Positions 1 to 5,187 are shown, counted from the first letter of the stretch. The stretch: DNA of 5,187 nucleotides from Chamaesiphon sp. (GCA_020059425.1 JAGVCD010000026.1:1-5187), one strand, 5' to 3'. Numbers and translations: made by a program. The notes: a model not told the origin generated them from the sequence alone.

Positions 1-98
1 GAATCCATTGTCTACTCCATATTTATCACTGCATTCACTTTAACCGAGTACTGTCTTCATAGACTAGAAATGCTATCAGATTTAACGGGAAAAGTCAG
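1..98. repeat. Left arm of a perfect 98-bp inverted repeat
   Basis: These bases are identical to the reverse complement of 5089-5186, with no mismatch over 98 bp. Identity ends sharply: position 99 is G, where the other copy has T. The repeat begins exactly at the first base of the window, so its outer limit is unknown and it may be longer. It lies in the reading frame of a tyrosine recombinase and also encodes the last residues of the small minus-strand gene that ends at 82. It could be a duplicated integrase segment, an inversion site, or a contig end inside a repeat. Confidence 0.97.
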
Positions 99-114
99 GT
101 TGTTCGTGAGGTGA
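1..114 (+). pseudogene. Truncated duplicate of the tyrosine recombinase frame
   Basis: Frame 1 is open from the window edge and encodes the same 32 residues as the right-hand integrase fragment, including the segment TEYCLHRLEMLSDLTGKV. At the end of the repeat it switches to RLFVR and stops at TGA 112-114. It therefore lacks the catalytic Arg, the GH motif and the Tyr that the right-hand copy carries. It is either the broken end of a second integrase gene whose 5' part lies outside the window, or the alternative outcome of a rearrangement at the repeat. It overlaps the 3' end of the minus-strand gene at 82-408 in antisense. Whether it is expressed cannot be told from this window. Confidence 0.55.
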
Positions 115-408
115 GTTGTTGTCCCAAATAATCTGAATCCCCCGATCAGTAAAGGCTTCTACTGTGCCAATGTCGGCAGCTCTAACTTGGTATTTATCCA
201 GTAAGGTTACTCGATCGCCTAAAGCACAAATGAAGCGCTCGCCAATTAAAAAAGCCGAGGGAGTAAGAACTTGTAAGATTGCGGACAACTTGGCCTTAAC
301 CACTCCGGTATCAGTCATCAAAATCAGACCTTTACCATCAATGCTGATTACCTTCATCGGCTTGCCACTTTTACCTGTGACGATCGAACCTTCTAAAATT
401 TGCAGCAT
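82..408 (-). CDS. Small hypothetical protein with possible SH3/KOW-like repeats, 108 aa
   Basis: I do not recognise this protein. It is short, without a signal peptide or membrane segment. It appears to hold two beta-rich, glycine-punctuated units: residues 6-47 (GSIVTGKSGKPMKVISIDGK and what follows) and residues 57-97 (GERFICALGDRVTLL, then ADIGTVEAFTDRGIQIIWD). This pattern is reminiscent of SH3-like or KOW-like barrels, but that is inference. The ATG at 408 follows the stop of the replication gene by 2 bases and has no Shine-Dalgarno sequence of its own, so translation is probably coupled to that gene. The last residues, DFSR and the stop, are encoded inside the 98-bp repeat, so this C-terminus may have been created or altered by the rearrangement there. 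It is probably a replication accessory or control protein by position only. Confidence 0.7.
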   Translation of the reverse strand: MLQILEGSIVTGKSGKPMKVISIDGKGLILMTDTGVVKAKLSAILQVLTPSAFLIGERFICALGDRVTLLDKYQVRAADIGTVEAFTDRGIQIIWDNNSPHEQPDFSR

Positions 409-410
409 GG

Positions 411-3167
411 TTAAATATCATCTTGATATTCAGAAAAATCCTGTTTCTCTTCACCTTGACCTGACGAAGCTGATTTTTTATCGTCAGCATCGTCAGTCAA
501 GCATTTAAATTGTTGCTGTAAAGCAGTTTCAGCGCTGACGATAGTATCTTTTTGAATCGTCAGCGTATCGTCAGCATTCATGTCATCGTCAGCGCTACAT
601 TGTGTAACATCGTCAGTAAGACCCATCATCGTCAGCGTATTGTCAGCATGATCGTCAGCGCTATAAGCGTTGCTCTGAGAGAGCTTCGATTTAATAAAGT
701 CGTCTGCTGACGATGCTGACGATAAATTCACAGCTCTCTCCACTAAGACCATCCGAGTCCCGGCTCGACCTTCTCTGAAATCACTAAGACTCACCCCTAA
801 TGCTTCTAAGTCAGGTTTAAGGCGGGTGAGTTTTTGGCTAAGTGAATTAGAAGCTTTTGGCCAAGTTCGAGACTTAATCACGGCGGGTTCAGCGTACTGC
901 TCTAACTTGGTGAGTAACTCAGTGACTGTACCCTTCCAGACCAATTCCTTCCTGACGAGAGAGATGATCGCTTCCGCAATTGGGGAGGCTTCTATTACTA
1001 TTTGCCGGGATTCCGCTCGGCTCTGGTCAAAACTGGCCTTGAAGCTGCCAGGTTGAAGACCTAGTGATGATTCAGCCGCAGTGGCAAACAGCGCATAGTC
1101 TGCCATTCTGGGGAATTCTTTAACCCGTTCTCTGGTTGCTGGAATAGCGGCTAGGGTCTTGCTGAGTGCGGTCAGAAGTGCCCCTAAGATTCTGGGTCTA
1201 GCTTCTTCCACCCGTGCCCTGACCTCTGACTGAGGAAGACGTTTATTTTCTGGAATTGGCTTTAACCCGACGTGAAGCGCTCGATCGGCGAGGTCATCCC
1301 GAGTAACCAGGGCATCGATCGCTGTTATTATTTGCGGTCTGGTGAACTCGAAGGTCGTCTCTTCATCAGTAGTATTTAGGGTTCTAGTGCTGTAACCGAA
1401 GCCAGTAGAGACCCGGCACAGGTTATCTGATTGTTCGGGGCTGATGTAACCAACATTGTCATACACCAATAACAGCCGTCGGGTGGCAGCGATCGCTAAT
1501 TTGTGGGTGTCATTCACCAGTTGAATTAGAGGGGCTTTGCCTGGATCTACCAGACCTTTGATGATTTCGGCAAATGTGGTTTTAGCACTCCCCCTGGGTG
1601 CTGAGGCCACCAAAACCGGATAGGTCTGATCGGGATAAAAACAGAAAAGTAAAAAGGTACTAGTCAAAACCCATGAATCATCATCAACGTTAAGCAGGTC
1701 TTTCAACTCCTGAATGCTGCCGCCGTTCTCAGGCATTGGCAAGGGTAACAACGTCTCTGGTCTCCAAAATCGTACAGGTGGTTCTGAAATGATCCGCCAA
1801 CCAGTAGAGTCAATTTCGATCGCACTCCAATCCTCTGACCCTAAATCCAGATAGATTTTGCTCTGGTATCCAGCTGTTCTGAGGTAAACTTCCCGCGATT
1901 CCCCTCGATGGACGGCGATCGCCTCTAATGTCAGCAGCGCATCTTGCAAAGCTTGACCCCCCAACCCCTTGTCATACTCTTCTAAATAAATTCCCGATAG
2001 CCAAAGCCTGAAAATTTTTGACCTGACAGCGTAGGTGTGGCGGCTATTGTTAATCAGCACGTCAGCATAAGCAACCTTATCAGGCGTATGGAAATAGGTT
2101 GCTGCCTGCGCTAGCTTAATTGCTCGATCGGCGGCACTCTCTTTGCCGTCTTTGGCGACAGCATTACTATCCTCTGCTGTTGGAATCGCAATGAATTCAT
2201 TACCCAGTAGTCGGTTAGCAATTGCCGCAAACTCATCCCAGAGAATAGTTGCTGTGAATAAATCCGCACTGATTTCATCAACATCTCCATCAGCCTTAGA
2301 TTCTTGACCCCACCAGATGACTTGCAATTCTCGCCCCCATTTTTTCAAGAGAGCTTGAACATTGGCATACTGACGTATTACTGATTTATTGGTCACCGCT
2401 CCGGCATCAGGCACCAACACCACAGGTAAATCTGAATATTGATCGAGAGTGGCCTTGAGAGTTTTGGGGCTACTAACAAAATTGCCCCCGGCTGCTCCGA
2501 TCGTCAAAGCATTTAACCGCTTGGCTGCTCGGTAGGGTTTAACGCCAGTTCCTTCTACCAGTGCAATTGACTCCACCAGATCAGAACCCTGCCAATGAGC
2601 CAATGGTAATTCCCTAGTTTCGGGTAGTTGATTTTCTCCATCAGTTGCCCAACGATACCGTCCCCCTCTAGTTGCCACGGTTAGCCGCCTTTGGCCACCA
2701 ACCATCAGGCCATCTTTATCGCGGATTGGGATAATGTAGCCACCGCGCCCATCATTAATTGGGGTCAGTTCAGCTATATCCTCATCCTTTAGTCCGCGCC
2801 TGATCAAGTCAGCTCGATCGGCTTCCAATATCGGGCAGTTAGCTGTTTTATATAAATAGTCCTTATGGCGCTGTTTGGCAGTCTTCATTCGAGCAAACCG
2901 AGCATCTTCAACCGCCGATCTTTCTGCTGCCCGCTGTTGCCGAAGTGCTGACGCATTGCCTGATTCTGGCTGACCGGCTGGGACGATTTTTCCCCACTGG
3001 CCGCCGCCTTTTGTTAAGCCCAAAAATGTCCAATCAATGGCAAGCGAATTCTTATCCAGCGTGTTCATGCAGAGTACTAGCTCTGTGTCGGTAGTACGGC
3101 ATTTTCCTGAGGCATCGCCGCATACTGGACAATCGTTTTTTCTGTTAGTTGGCTGAATCTTTTTCAT
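411..3167 (-). CDS. Cyanobacterial plasmid-type replication protein: zinc finger, Toprim-like primase and P-loop ATPase, 918 aa
   Basis: This is probably the replication initiator or primase-helicase of the element. Residues 13-33 form a four-Cys zinc finger (C13, C16, C23, C33; CPVCGD then GKCR), as in primase-type zinc binding domains. Residues 200-300 look like a Toprim fold, with ALVEG (E205), VLVPDAG (D254) and DGDVDE (D295, D297). Residues 515-640 form a P-loop ATPase: Walker A variant APRGSAKTT (K529), Walker B-like LLLVYDN (D570, N571), a possible sensor strand PQIITAID, and an arginine-rich RDDLADRALHV segment. Residues 731-811 look like a winged-helix DNA-binding domain. The tail, 812-918, is low in complexity and rich in Asp, and is encoded by the 9-mer repeat cluster. 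The ATG at 3167 follows AGGGG with 8 bases spacing. It resembles the cyanobacterial CyRepA1/DUF3854-type plasmid Rep proteins; the exact family is not certain. It could equally serve a prophage or satellite. Confidence 0.85.
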   Translation of the reverse strand: MKKIQPTNRKNDCPVCGDASGKCRTTDTELVLCMNTLDKNSLAIDWTFLGLTKGGGQWGKIVPAGQPESGNASALRQQRAAERSAVEDARFARMKTAKQRHKDYLYKTANCPILEADRADLIRRGLKDEDIAELTPINDGRGGYIIPIRDKDGLMVGGQRRLTVATRGGRYRWATDGENQLPETRELPLAHWQGSDLVESIALVEGTGVKPYRAAKRLNALTIGAAGGNFVSSPKTLKATLDQYSDLPVVLVPDAGAVTNKSVIRQYANVQALLKKWGRELQVIWWGQESKADGDVDEISADLFTATILWDEFAAIANRLLGNEFIAIPTAEDSNAVAKDGKESAADRAIKLAQAATYFHTPDKVAYADVLINNSRHTYAVRSKIFRLWLSGIYLEEYDKGLGGQALQDALLTLEAIAVHRGESREVYLRTAGYQSKIYLDLGSEDWSAIEIDSTGWRIISEPPVRFWRPETLLPLPMPENGGSIQELKDLLNVDDDSWVLTSTFLLFCFYPDQTYPVLVASAPRGSAKTTFAEIIKGLVDPGKAPLIQLVNDTHKLAIAATRRLLLVYDNVGYISPEQSDNLCRVSTGFGYSTRTLNTTDEETTFEFTRPQIITAIDALVTRDDLADRALHVGLKPIPENKRLPQSEVRARVEEARPRILGALLTALSKTLAAIPATRERVKEFPRMADYALFATAAESSLGLQPGSFKASFDQSRAESRQIVIEASPIAEAIISLVRKELVWKGTVTELLTKLEQYAEPAVIKSRTWPKASNSLSQKLTRLKPDLEALGVSLSDFREGRAGTRMVLVERAVNLSSASSADDFIKSKLSQSNAYSADDHADNTLTMMGLTDDVTQCSADDDMNADDTLTIQKDTIVSAETALQQQFKCLTDDADDKKSASSGQGEEKQDFSEYQDDI
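480..723. repeat. Iteron-like cluster of the 9-mer ATCGTCAGC, about 12 copies
   Basis: Exact plus-strand copies start at 480, 556, 567, 585, 628 and 651. One-mismatch copies start at 489, 609 (ATCGTCAGT) and 639 (ATTGTCAGC). Inverted copies GCTGACGAT start at 534, 706 and 715. Three sites extend to the 12-mer ATCGTCAGCGCT (585-596, 651-662 and, inverted, 531-542). Gaps between neighbouring starts are mostly 9-12 or 18-24 bases, close to one or two helical turns. All copies sit in the 3' end of the replication gene. They are read as ADD, TLTM/TLTI, IVS or SSA depending on phase and orientation, so the conservation is at DNA level. They could be Rep-binding iterons (an origin or autoregulatory sites); a simple repeat expansion is the alternative. 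Confidence 0.8.
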
Positions 3168-3174
3168 GATGTAA

Positions 3175-3190
3175 GCCCCTATAATGGGGC
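3175..3190 (-). promoter_or_regulatory. Hairpin covering the ribosome binding site of the replication gene
   Basis: Read on the minus strand, GCCCC-ATTATA-GGGGC forms a 5-bp all-GC stem with a 6-base loop. The 3' arm contains the GGGG of the only plausible Shine-Dalgarno sequence (AGGGG), 8 bases before the ATG at 3167. If it folds in the mRNA it would limit initiation at this gene. On the plus strand the loop reads TATAAT, a perfect -10 hexamer, but without a convincing -35 element. Confidence 0.5.
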
Positions 3191-3232
3191 ATCTAAAGTT
3201 TAAGATGAGCTTTTTGGCTTGGGCTTCTCGTC

Positions 3233-3291
3233 AAAAAATTCCAAGCCAGCAAAGCCCCACCAGAACTTGAATCTAGTGGGGTTTTGCTTGG
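3233..3291 (-). terminator. Intrinsic terminator or attenuator ahead of the replication gene
   Basis: On the minus strand the arm at 3291-3276 (GCTTGG complement plus AAAACCCCAC) pairs with 3260-3241 (GTGGGGCTTT, a 4-base bulge, then GCTTGG). This gives about 16 bp with one G-U pair and a 15-base loop. It is followed at once by AATTTTTT (3240-3233). An inner alternative is a 13-bp stem, 3248-3260 with 3276-3288. It lies 130 bases after the end of the HTH gene and 66 bases before the replication gene, so it either separates the two transcription units or acts as a leader attenuator. No clear promoter was found between it and the gene start. Confidence 0.65.
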
Positions 3292-3385
3292 TATTAAGCA
3301 GGTGGCGATCGAGCTGGTAGAACGTCTGAATTAAGCGAGATGTAGATATTTGGCATAGAGTTGAAAGTGATTTTTAATTTAGGCG

Positions 3386-3417
3386 ATCGCCCCCGTGTTT
3401 TGCTAGGGCGATTTTTT
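3386..3417 (+). terminator. Plus-strand hairpin with T tract
   Basis: ATCGCCC (3386-3392) and GGGCGAT (3406-3412) form a 7-bp stem with a 13-base loop, and the plus strand then runs into six T (3412-3417). In the minus direction the stem is not followed by T, although it sits right after the stop of the HTH gene at 3422. It may act on both strands, or it may end a plus-strand RNA. Its left arm overlaps a HIP1 octamer, so part of the symmetry could be that motif alone. Confidence 0.45.
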
Positions 3418-3421
3418 GTGC

Positions 3422-3709
3422 CTATGCTGCCGAGCTGGGCAGCGATTTGAGGTATTGCTCGATCGCTTTTTTATGGCTGGGGTTATTCTGGTCGCCCACA
3501 GCAACAAAATCGCGCATCAAATCCAAATTCCAAAGAATTCGATTTGTAGTTCCAGGGCGGTAATACCAATGGATACCCTGGGTGATCGCCTGGGATTCTC
3601 GCCAAGCTTTCAAAACACCTGGTCTCACGCCGAGCTGTTTGCAAATCTCATCAGTAGCTGCGATCGGCCATAGGATTTGAATTTTGGGAATGATTGTGCG
3701 AACGGTCAT
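3422..3709 (-). CDS. Excisionase-like helix-turn-helix protein, 95 aa
   Basis: A small DNA-binding protein. Residues 18-37 (ATDEICKQLGVRPGVLKAWR) look like a helix-turn-helix of the MerR/excisionase kind. They are followed by a basic, aromatic wing, HWYYRPGTTNRILWN, and the segment LDLMRDFVAVGD. A GT-RILWN pattern of this kind is, as I recall, seen in small HTH proteins of cyanobacterial mobile elements. It probably acts as a recombination directionality factor for the upstream integrase, as a repressor, or both. The ATG at 3709 has no Shine-Dalgarno sequence; no other in-frame start would keep the HTH. The gene is separated from the 339-aa gene upstream by a 183-bp leader with possible promoter and operator, and from the replication gene by a terminator, so it may be its own transcription unit. 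The function is inferred from fold and neighbours. Confidence 0.65.
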   Translation of the reverse strand: MTVRTIIPKIQILWPIAATDEICKQLGVRPGVLKAWRESQAITQGIHWYYRPGTTNRILWNLDLMRDFVAVGDQNNPSHKKAIEQYLKSLPSSAA

Positions 3710-3796
3710 AGTTTTAATTTTGGGTAAAGAATAGTCTTAGTAGCTTGGTATGCGGGATTCAGGATGGTTGAAATTAGGTTTTAGGAGAGTTTCTAT

Positions 3797-3831
3797 AAGC
3801 GGTTTTGAGTGAACTGCAATCACAATCGCTT
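3797..3831. promoter_or_regulatory. Imperfect inverted repeat in the leader of the HTH gene
   Basis: AAGCGGTTTTG (3797-3807) is nearly complementary to CACAATCGCTT (3821-3831): 9 of 11 positions pair, plus one G-U, across a 13-base loop. There is no T tract on either side, so a terminator is unlikely. It abuts a weak candidate minus-strand promoter and lies 88 bases before the HTH start, a possible operator for autoregulation. Confidence 0.3.
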
Positions 3832-3856
3832 AAAAACTTTGAAATGTAACTGTCCA
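3829..3856 (-). promoter_or_regulatory. Weak candidate promoter for the HTH gene
   Basis: On the minus strand TGGACA (3856-3851, five of six to TTGACA) is followed after 16 bases by TTTAAG (3834-3829, four of six to TATAAT). It points to the HTH gene at 3709. The rest of the 183-bp gap 3710-3892 is AT-rich with a 9-base direct repeat ATTCAGGAT (3757 and 3860) and nothing else recognisable. Confidence 0.25.
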
Positions 3857-3892
3857 AAAATTCAGGATAAGTGGTAAGTATTGATATTATGT

Positions 3893-4912
3893 TTAATTAG
3901 ATTTTTCTGCTTCCTGTCGGATCATTTTTTGGGTCTTCTCCATCGATCGCGTGGTCGCTTTTTCCCAAGCCAAAGCCTTTTGTACTGCATCAGGATTAGA
4001 GATCGTCTTTATTATTTGGCGATAAAAAGACAGCCACTGAGCGCGAGTGGTTTCTCTTTCTAATAATGTCTGGGTTAGCCATTTTTTAGATAATCGGGTG
4101 CTACGTCGAAAATCATCAATTGCTTCCTTAATATAATGACCATCTATATTATTGCTACAAGGGTTCAATAGCTTGTCTAGTAACGGATAGAAGTTTTTAA
4201 CGACTCTAAAATGACGATGTGTTGCGCTAGGTGTAAAAGATTCTCTATGAACACATCTCGAAACGAATGTGATATATGATTGCTCCTGCAACAAATCCAC
4301 AAAAAGTTCAATATGGTTGCTAGCTTGATGCTTTGTAATTCTCTTGATGTCATTCCAGCCAGCTTCAAGGGCTTGATACATGCAAACGATTTCATAGGCA
4401 TAGGCGAGAAGAGCTTCGCTCCTTGCTTTGGACATGCCTTTGGATAGTTCTCCAACCTTTAATTCACCGGTTTTATGCAGGCCGTGAAGAGCTGCCTTGA
4501 TTTCAAGCCAAGTGATGCAGACATCACCCCATATTTCAGTATCCTGTATATCCATTGGTCGTTCCAGCAGTTTTTCGACACCAGGTGCAAGTACTCCAAA
4601 TACTTCTTTTGGTGGTAGATTAAGCATTTTTGGATGAGACAATATTTTCGAAAGAAAATGATAGTCATTATTTACTAAGAATTCACTCTTTTTCTCCCAA
4701 TTAAAACAGATTTTGTAGTTAGGACTGTCGGCATTCTTTCCATCATCAAAAGCATAATTCCGATCAACTAGTATTGCCATGAGCTGGCGATATTCTGGAG
4801 CTTTCACCTTGTTGCCCGATCGAACGTCCGAAACTCTGAGCCACCCTTTTTTATGCTTTAGCCTTCTAGCAGCAGCCTGAATCTGCTTCTCCGCCCAAAT
4901 ATAGTTACTCAT
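3893..4912 (-). CDS. Unknown protein coupled to the integrase, 339 aa
   Basis: I do not recognise this protein. The start chosen is the ATG at 4912, preceded by AAGGAAG with 5 bases spacing; an ATG at 4999 in the same frame lies inside the integrase frame and lacks support. The start overlaps the end of the integrase gene (ATGAGTAA), which implies coupled translation and a shared operon. The N-terminus (residues 7-70) is basic and could be a winged-helix-like domain: KQIQAAARRLKHKKGWLRV, then PEYRQLMAILVDRNYAF. Residues 80-300 look mostly helical, with no P-loop, nuclease or zinc motif that I can see, no signal peptide and no membrane segment. The C-terminus is rich in Lys, Arg and Glu. By position, a partner of the recombinase or a regulator of excision is possible, but so is an accessory defence or cargo gene. 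Confidence 0.85.
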   Translation of the reverse strand: MSNYIWAEKQIQAAARRLKHKKGWLRVSDVRSGNKVKAPEYRQLMAILVDRNYAFDDGKNADSPNYKICFNWEKKSEFLVNNDYHFLSKILSHPKMLNLPPKEVFGVLAPGVEKLLERPMDIQDTEIWGDVCITWLEIKAALHGLHKTGELKVGELSKGMSKARSEALLAYAYEIVCMYQALEAGWNDIKRITKHQASNHIELFVDLLQEQSYITFVSRCVHRESFTPSATHRHFRVVKNFYPLLDKLLNPCSNNIDGHYIKEAIDDFRRSTRLSKKWLTQTLLERETTRAQWLSFYRQIIKTISNPDAVQKALAWEKATTRSMEKTQKMIRQEAEKSN

Positions 4913-4924
4913 GATTACTTCCTT
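4905..4924 (-). promoter_or_regulatory. Shine-Dalgarno and stop-start overlap linking integrase to the 339-aa gene
   Basis: On the minus strand AAGGAAG (4924-4918) is followed by 5 bases and ATG at 4912, and the integrase stop TAA lies at 4907-4905 within ATGAGTAA. This fixes the start of the downstream gene and suggests that ribosomes finishing the integrase start the next protein. Confidence 0.75.
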
Positions 4925-5186
4925 TTGAATAATGGCTATGAAACATCTCCAAAGTATTGATAACTGATCGTCTTTCAATAACTTCCGCATAGTTATCATG
5001 CAAAACCTTGGGAGAATGCCCGGCAGCTTTGGCCACCGAAATATAGTCCTCTCCCTTTGCTAAAGCATGGCTAAGCGCGGTACTACGACTGACTTTTCCC
5101 GTTAAATCTGATAGCATTTCTAGTCTATGAAGACAGTACTCGGTTAAAGTGAATGCAGTGATAAATATGGAGTAGACAATGGATTC
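4905..5186 (-). CDS. Tyrosine recombinase (integrase), C-terminal part, 5' end beyond the window
   Basis: The frame is open from the right edge and ends at TAA 4907-4905, giving 93 residues. It matches the end of the catalytic domain of phage-type tyrosine recombinases. A KVSRSTALSHALAKGED segment corresponds to the HxxR box with Lys in place of the His and R34 as the catalytic Arg; AAGHSP gives the GH motif (H57); and HDNYAE gives the nucleophile Tyr (Y66). It would catalyse integration and excision of the element. An internal ATG at 5117 is unlikely to be the true start, as the frame stays open upstream. Residues 1-32 are duplicated at the left end of the window, where the catalytic part is missing. 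The stop overlaps the start of the 339-aa gene by 8 bases. The family is assigned from motif spacing alone, since the N-terminal and first catalytic Arg regions are not visible. Confidence 0.75.
   Translation of the reverse strand, partial: ESIVYSIFITAFTLTEYCLHRLEMLSDLTGKVSRSTALSHALAKGEDYISVAKAAGHSPKVLHDNYAEVIERRSVINTLEMFHSHYSKGSNHE
5089..5186. repeat. Right arm of the perfect 98-bp inverted repeat
   Basis: This is the reverse complement of 1-98 with no mismatch. It codes for residues 1-32 of the visible integrase fragment, and identity stops between the K and R of the KVSR box, just before the catalytic residues. One further base, C at 5187, continues past the part that can be compared. As with the left arm, the outer limit lies beyond the window. 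Confidence 0.97.
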
Positions 5187-5187
5187 C

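Larger units (their letters stand above)
3168..3421. other. Structured intergenic region between the HTH gene and the replication gene
   Basis: This 254-bp stretch has no plausible coding region. It holds the ribosome-site hairpin (3175-3190), a minus-strand terminator (3233-3291), an additional 8-bp complementary pair (TGGCTTGG at 3215-3222 with CCAAGCCA at 3241-3248), and the plus-strand terminator-like hairpin at 3386-3417. One HIP1 palindrome lies at 3383-3390. The layout would suit a replication-control leader, possibly with an antisense RNA on the plus strand. Confidence 0.5.

Noticed and set aside
480..723. CRISPR array
   Set aside because: The repeated word is only 9 bases, occurs in both orientations with irregular gaps, and lies in coding sequence.
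826..1056. Plus-strand reading frame of 76 codons
   Set aside because: It lies wholly inside the replication gene on the other strand, has no ribosome site and its product has no recognisable features.
3383..3390. GCGATCGC palindromes as operators or recombination sites
   Set aside because: This is the HIP1 octamer, abundant throughout many cyanobacterial genomes; it is used here only as a hint of the host.
3416..3673. Plus-strand reading frame of 85 codons opposite the HTH gene
   Set aside because: It is antisense to a gene with a clear helix-turn-helix, and its composition is what the opposite strand would give by chance.
3286..3751. Direct repeat GCTTGGTAT (3286-3294 and 3743-3751) as an attachment site
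   Set aside because: Nine bases in about 5 kb are expected by chance, and the sites flank no sensible unit for excision.
4177..4668. Two minus-strand frames of 92 and 69 codons
   Set aside because: They are out-of-frame shadows within the 339-aa gene, which has a good start, coupling to the integrase and an uninterrupted frame.
4913..4999. Upstream ATG at 4999 for the 339-aa protein
   Set aside because: It would overlap the integrase frame by 95 bases and has no ribosome site, while the ATG at 4912 has AAGGAAG and a typical stop-start overlap.
1..5187. Terminal inverted repeats of a transposon
   Set aside because: There is no transposase in the window, the repeats are inside a recombinase reading frame, and no target duplication can be seen. 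The repeat may also continue outside the window.

Overview
The window looks like part of a cyanobacterial mobile element. Exact copies of the cyanobacterial HIP1 octamer GCGATCGC lie at 1489-1496, 1915-1922 and 3383-3390, and there are many CGATCG variants. The largest protein resembles the primase/helicase-type replication proteins of cyanobacterial plasmids and integrated elements. No chromosomal housekeeping gene, rRNA, tRNA or CRISPR array was seen.

All intact genes lie on the minus strand. In transcription order (high to low coordinate) they are: the C-terminal end of a tyrosine recombinase that enters from the right edge (4905-5186); a 339-residue protein I do not recognise, overlapping it by 8 bases (3893-4912); a 183-bp leader; a 95-residue helix-turn-helix protein of excisionase type (3422-3709); a 254-bp structured intergenic region (3168-3421); a 918-residue zinc finger/Toprim/P-loop replication protein (411-3167); and a 108-residue small protein 2 bases after it (82-408). 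Integrase, excisionase-like regulator and primase-helicase together suggest an integrative plasmid or satellite-like island: the recombinase and small HTH protein would handle integration and excision, and the large protein replication of the excised form. No capsid, packaging or conjugation gene is visible.

Two features stand out. First, the two ends of the window are a perfect 98-bp inverted repeat (1-98 and 5089-5186) lying inside the integrase reading frame. The right copy continues into the catalytic C-terminus, while the left copy runs into a stop after a few new codons. This may be an inversion or recombination site, a duplicated integrase gene, or simply the place where an assembly stopped in a repeat. 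Second, the 3' end of the replication gene (480-723) holds twelve copies of the 9-mer ATCGTCAGC or near-copies. They occur in both orientations and in two codon phases, which is more like an iteron array than a protein repeat.

The region before the replication gene holds a strong minus-strand intrinsic terminator or attenuator (3233-3291), a hairpin that hides the ribosome binding site of the replication gene (3175-3190), and a plus-strand terminator-like hairpin (3386-3417). The last could end an antisense RNA. These regulatory readings come from sequence pattern only.
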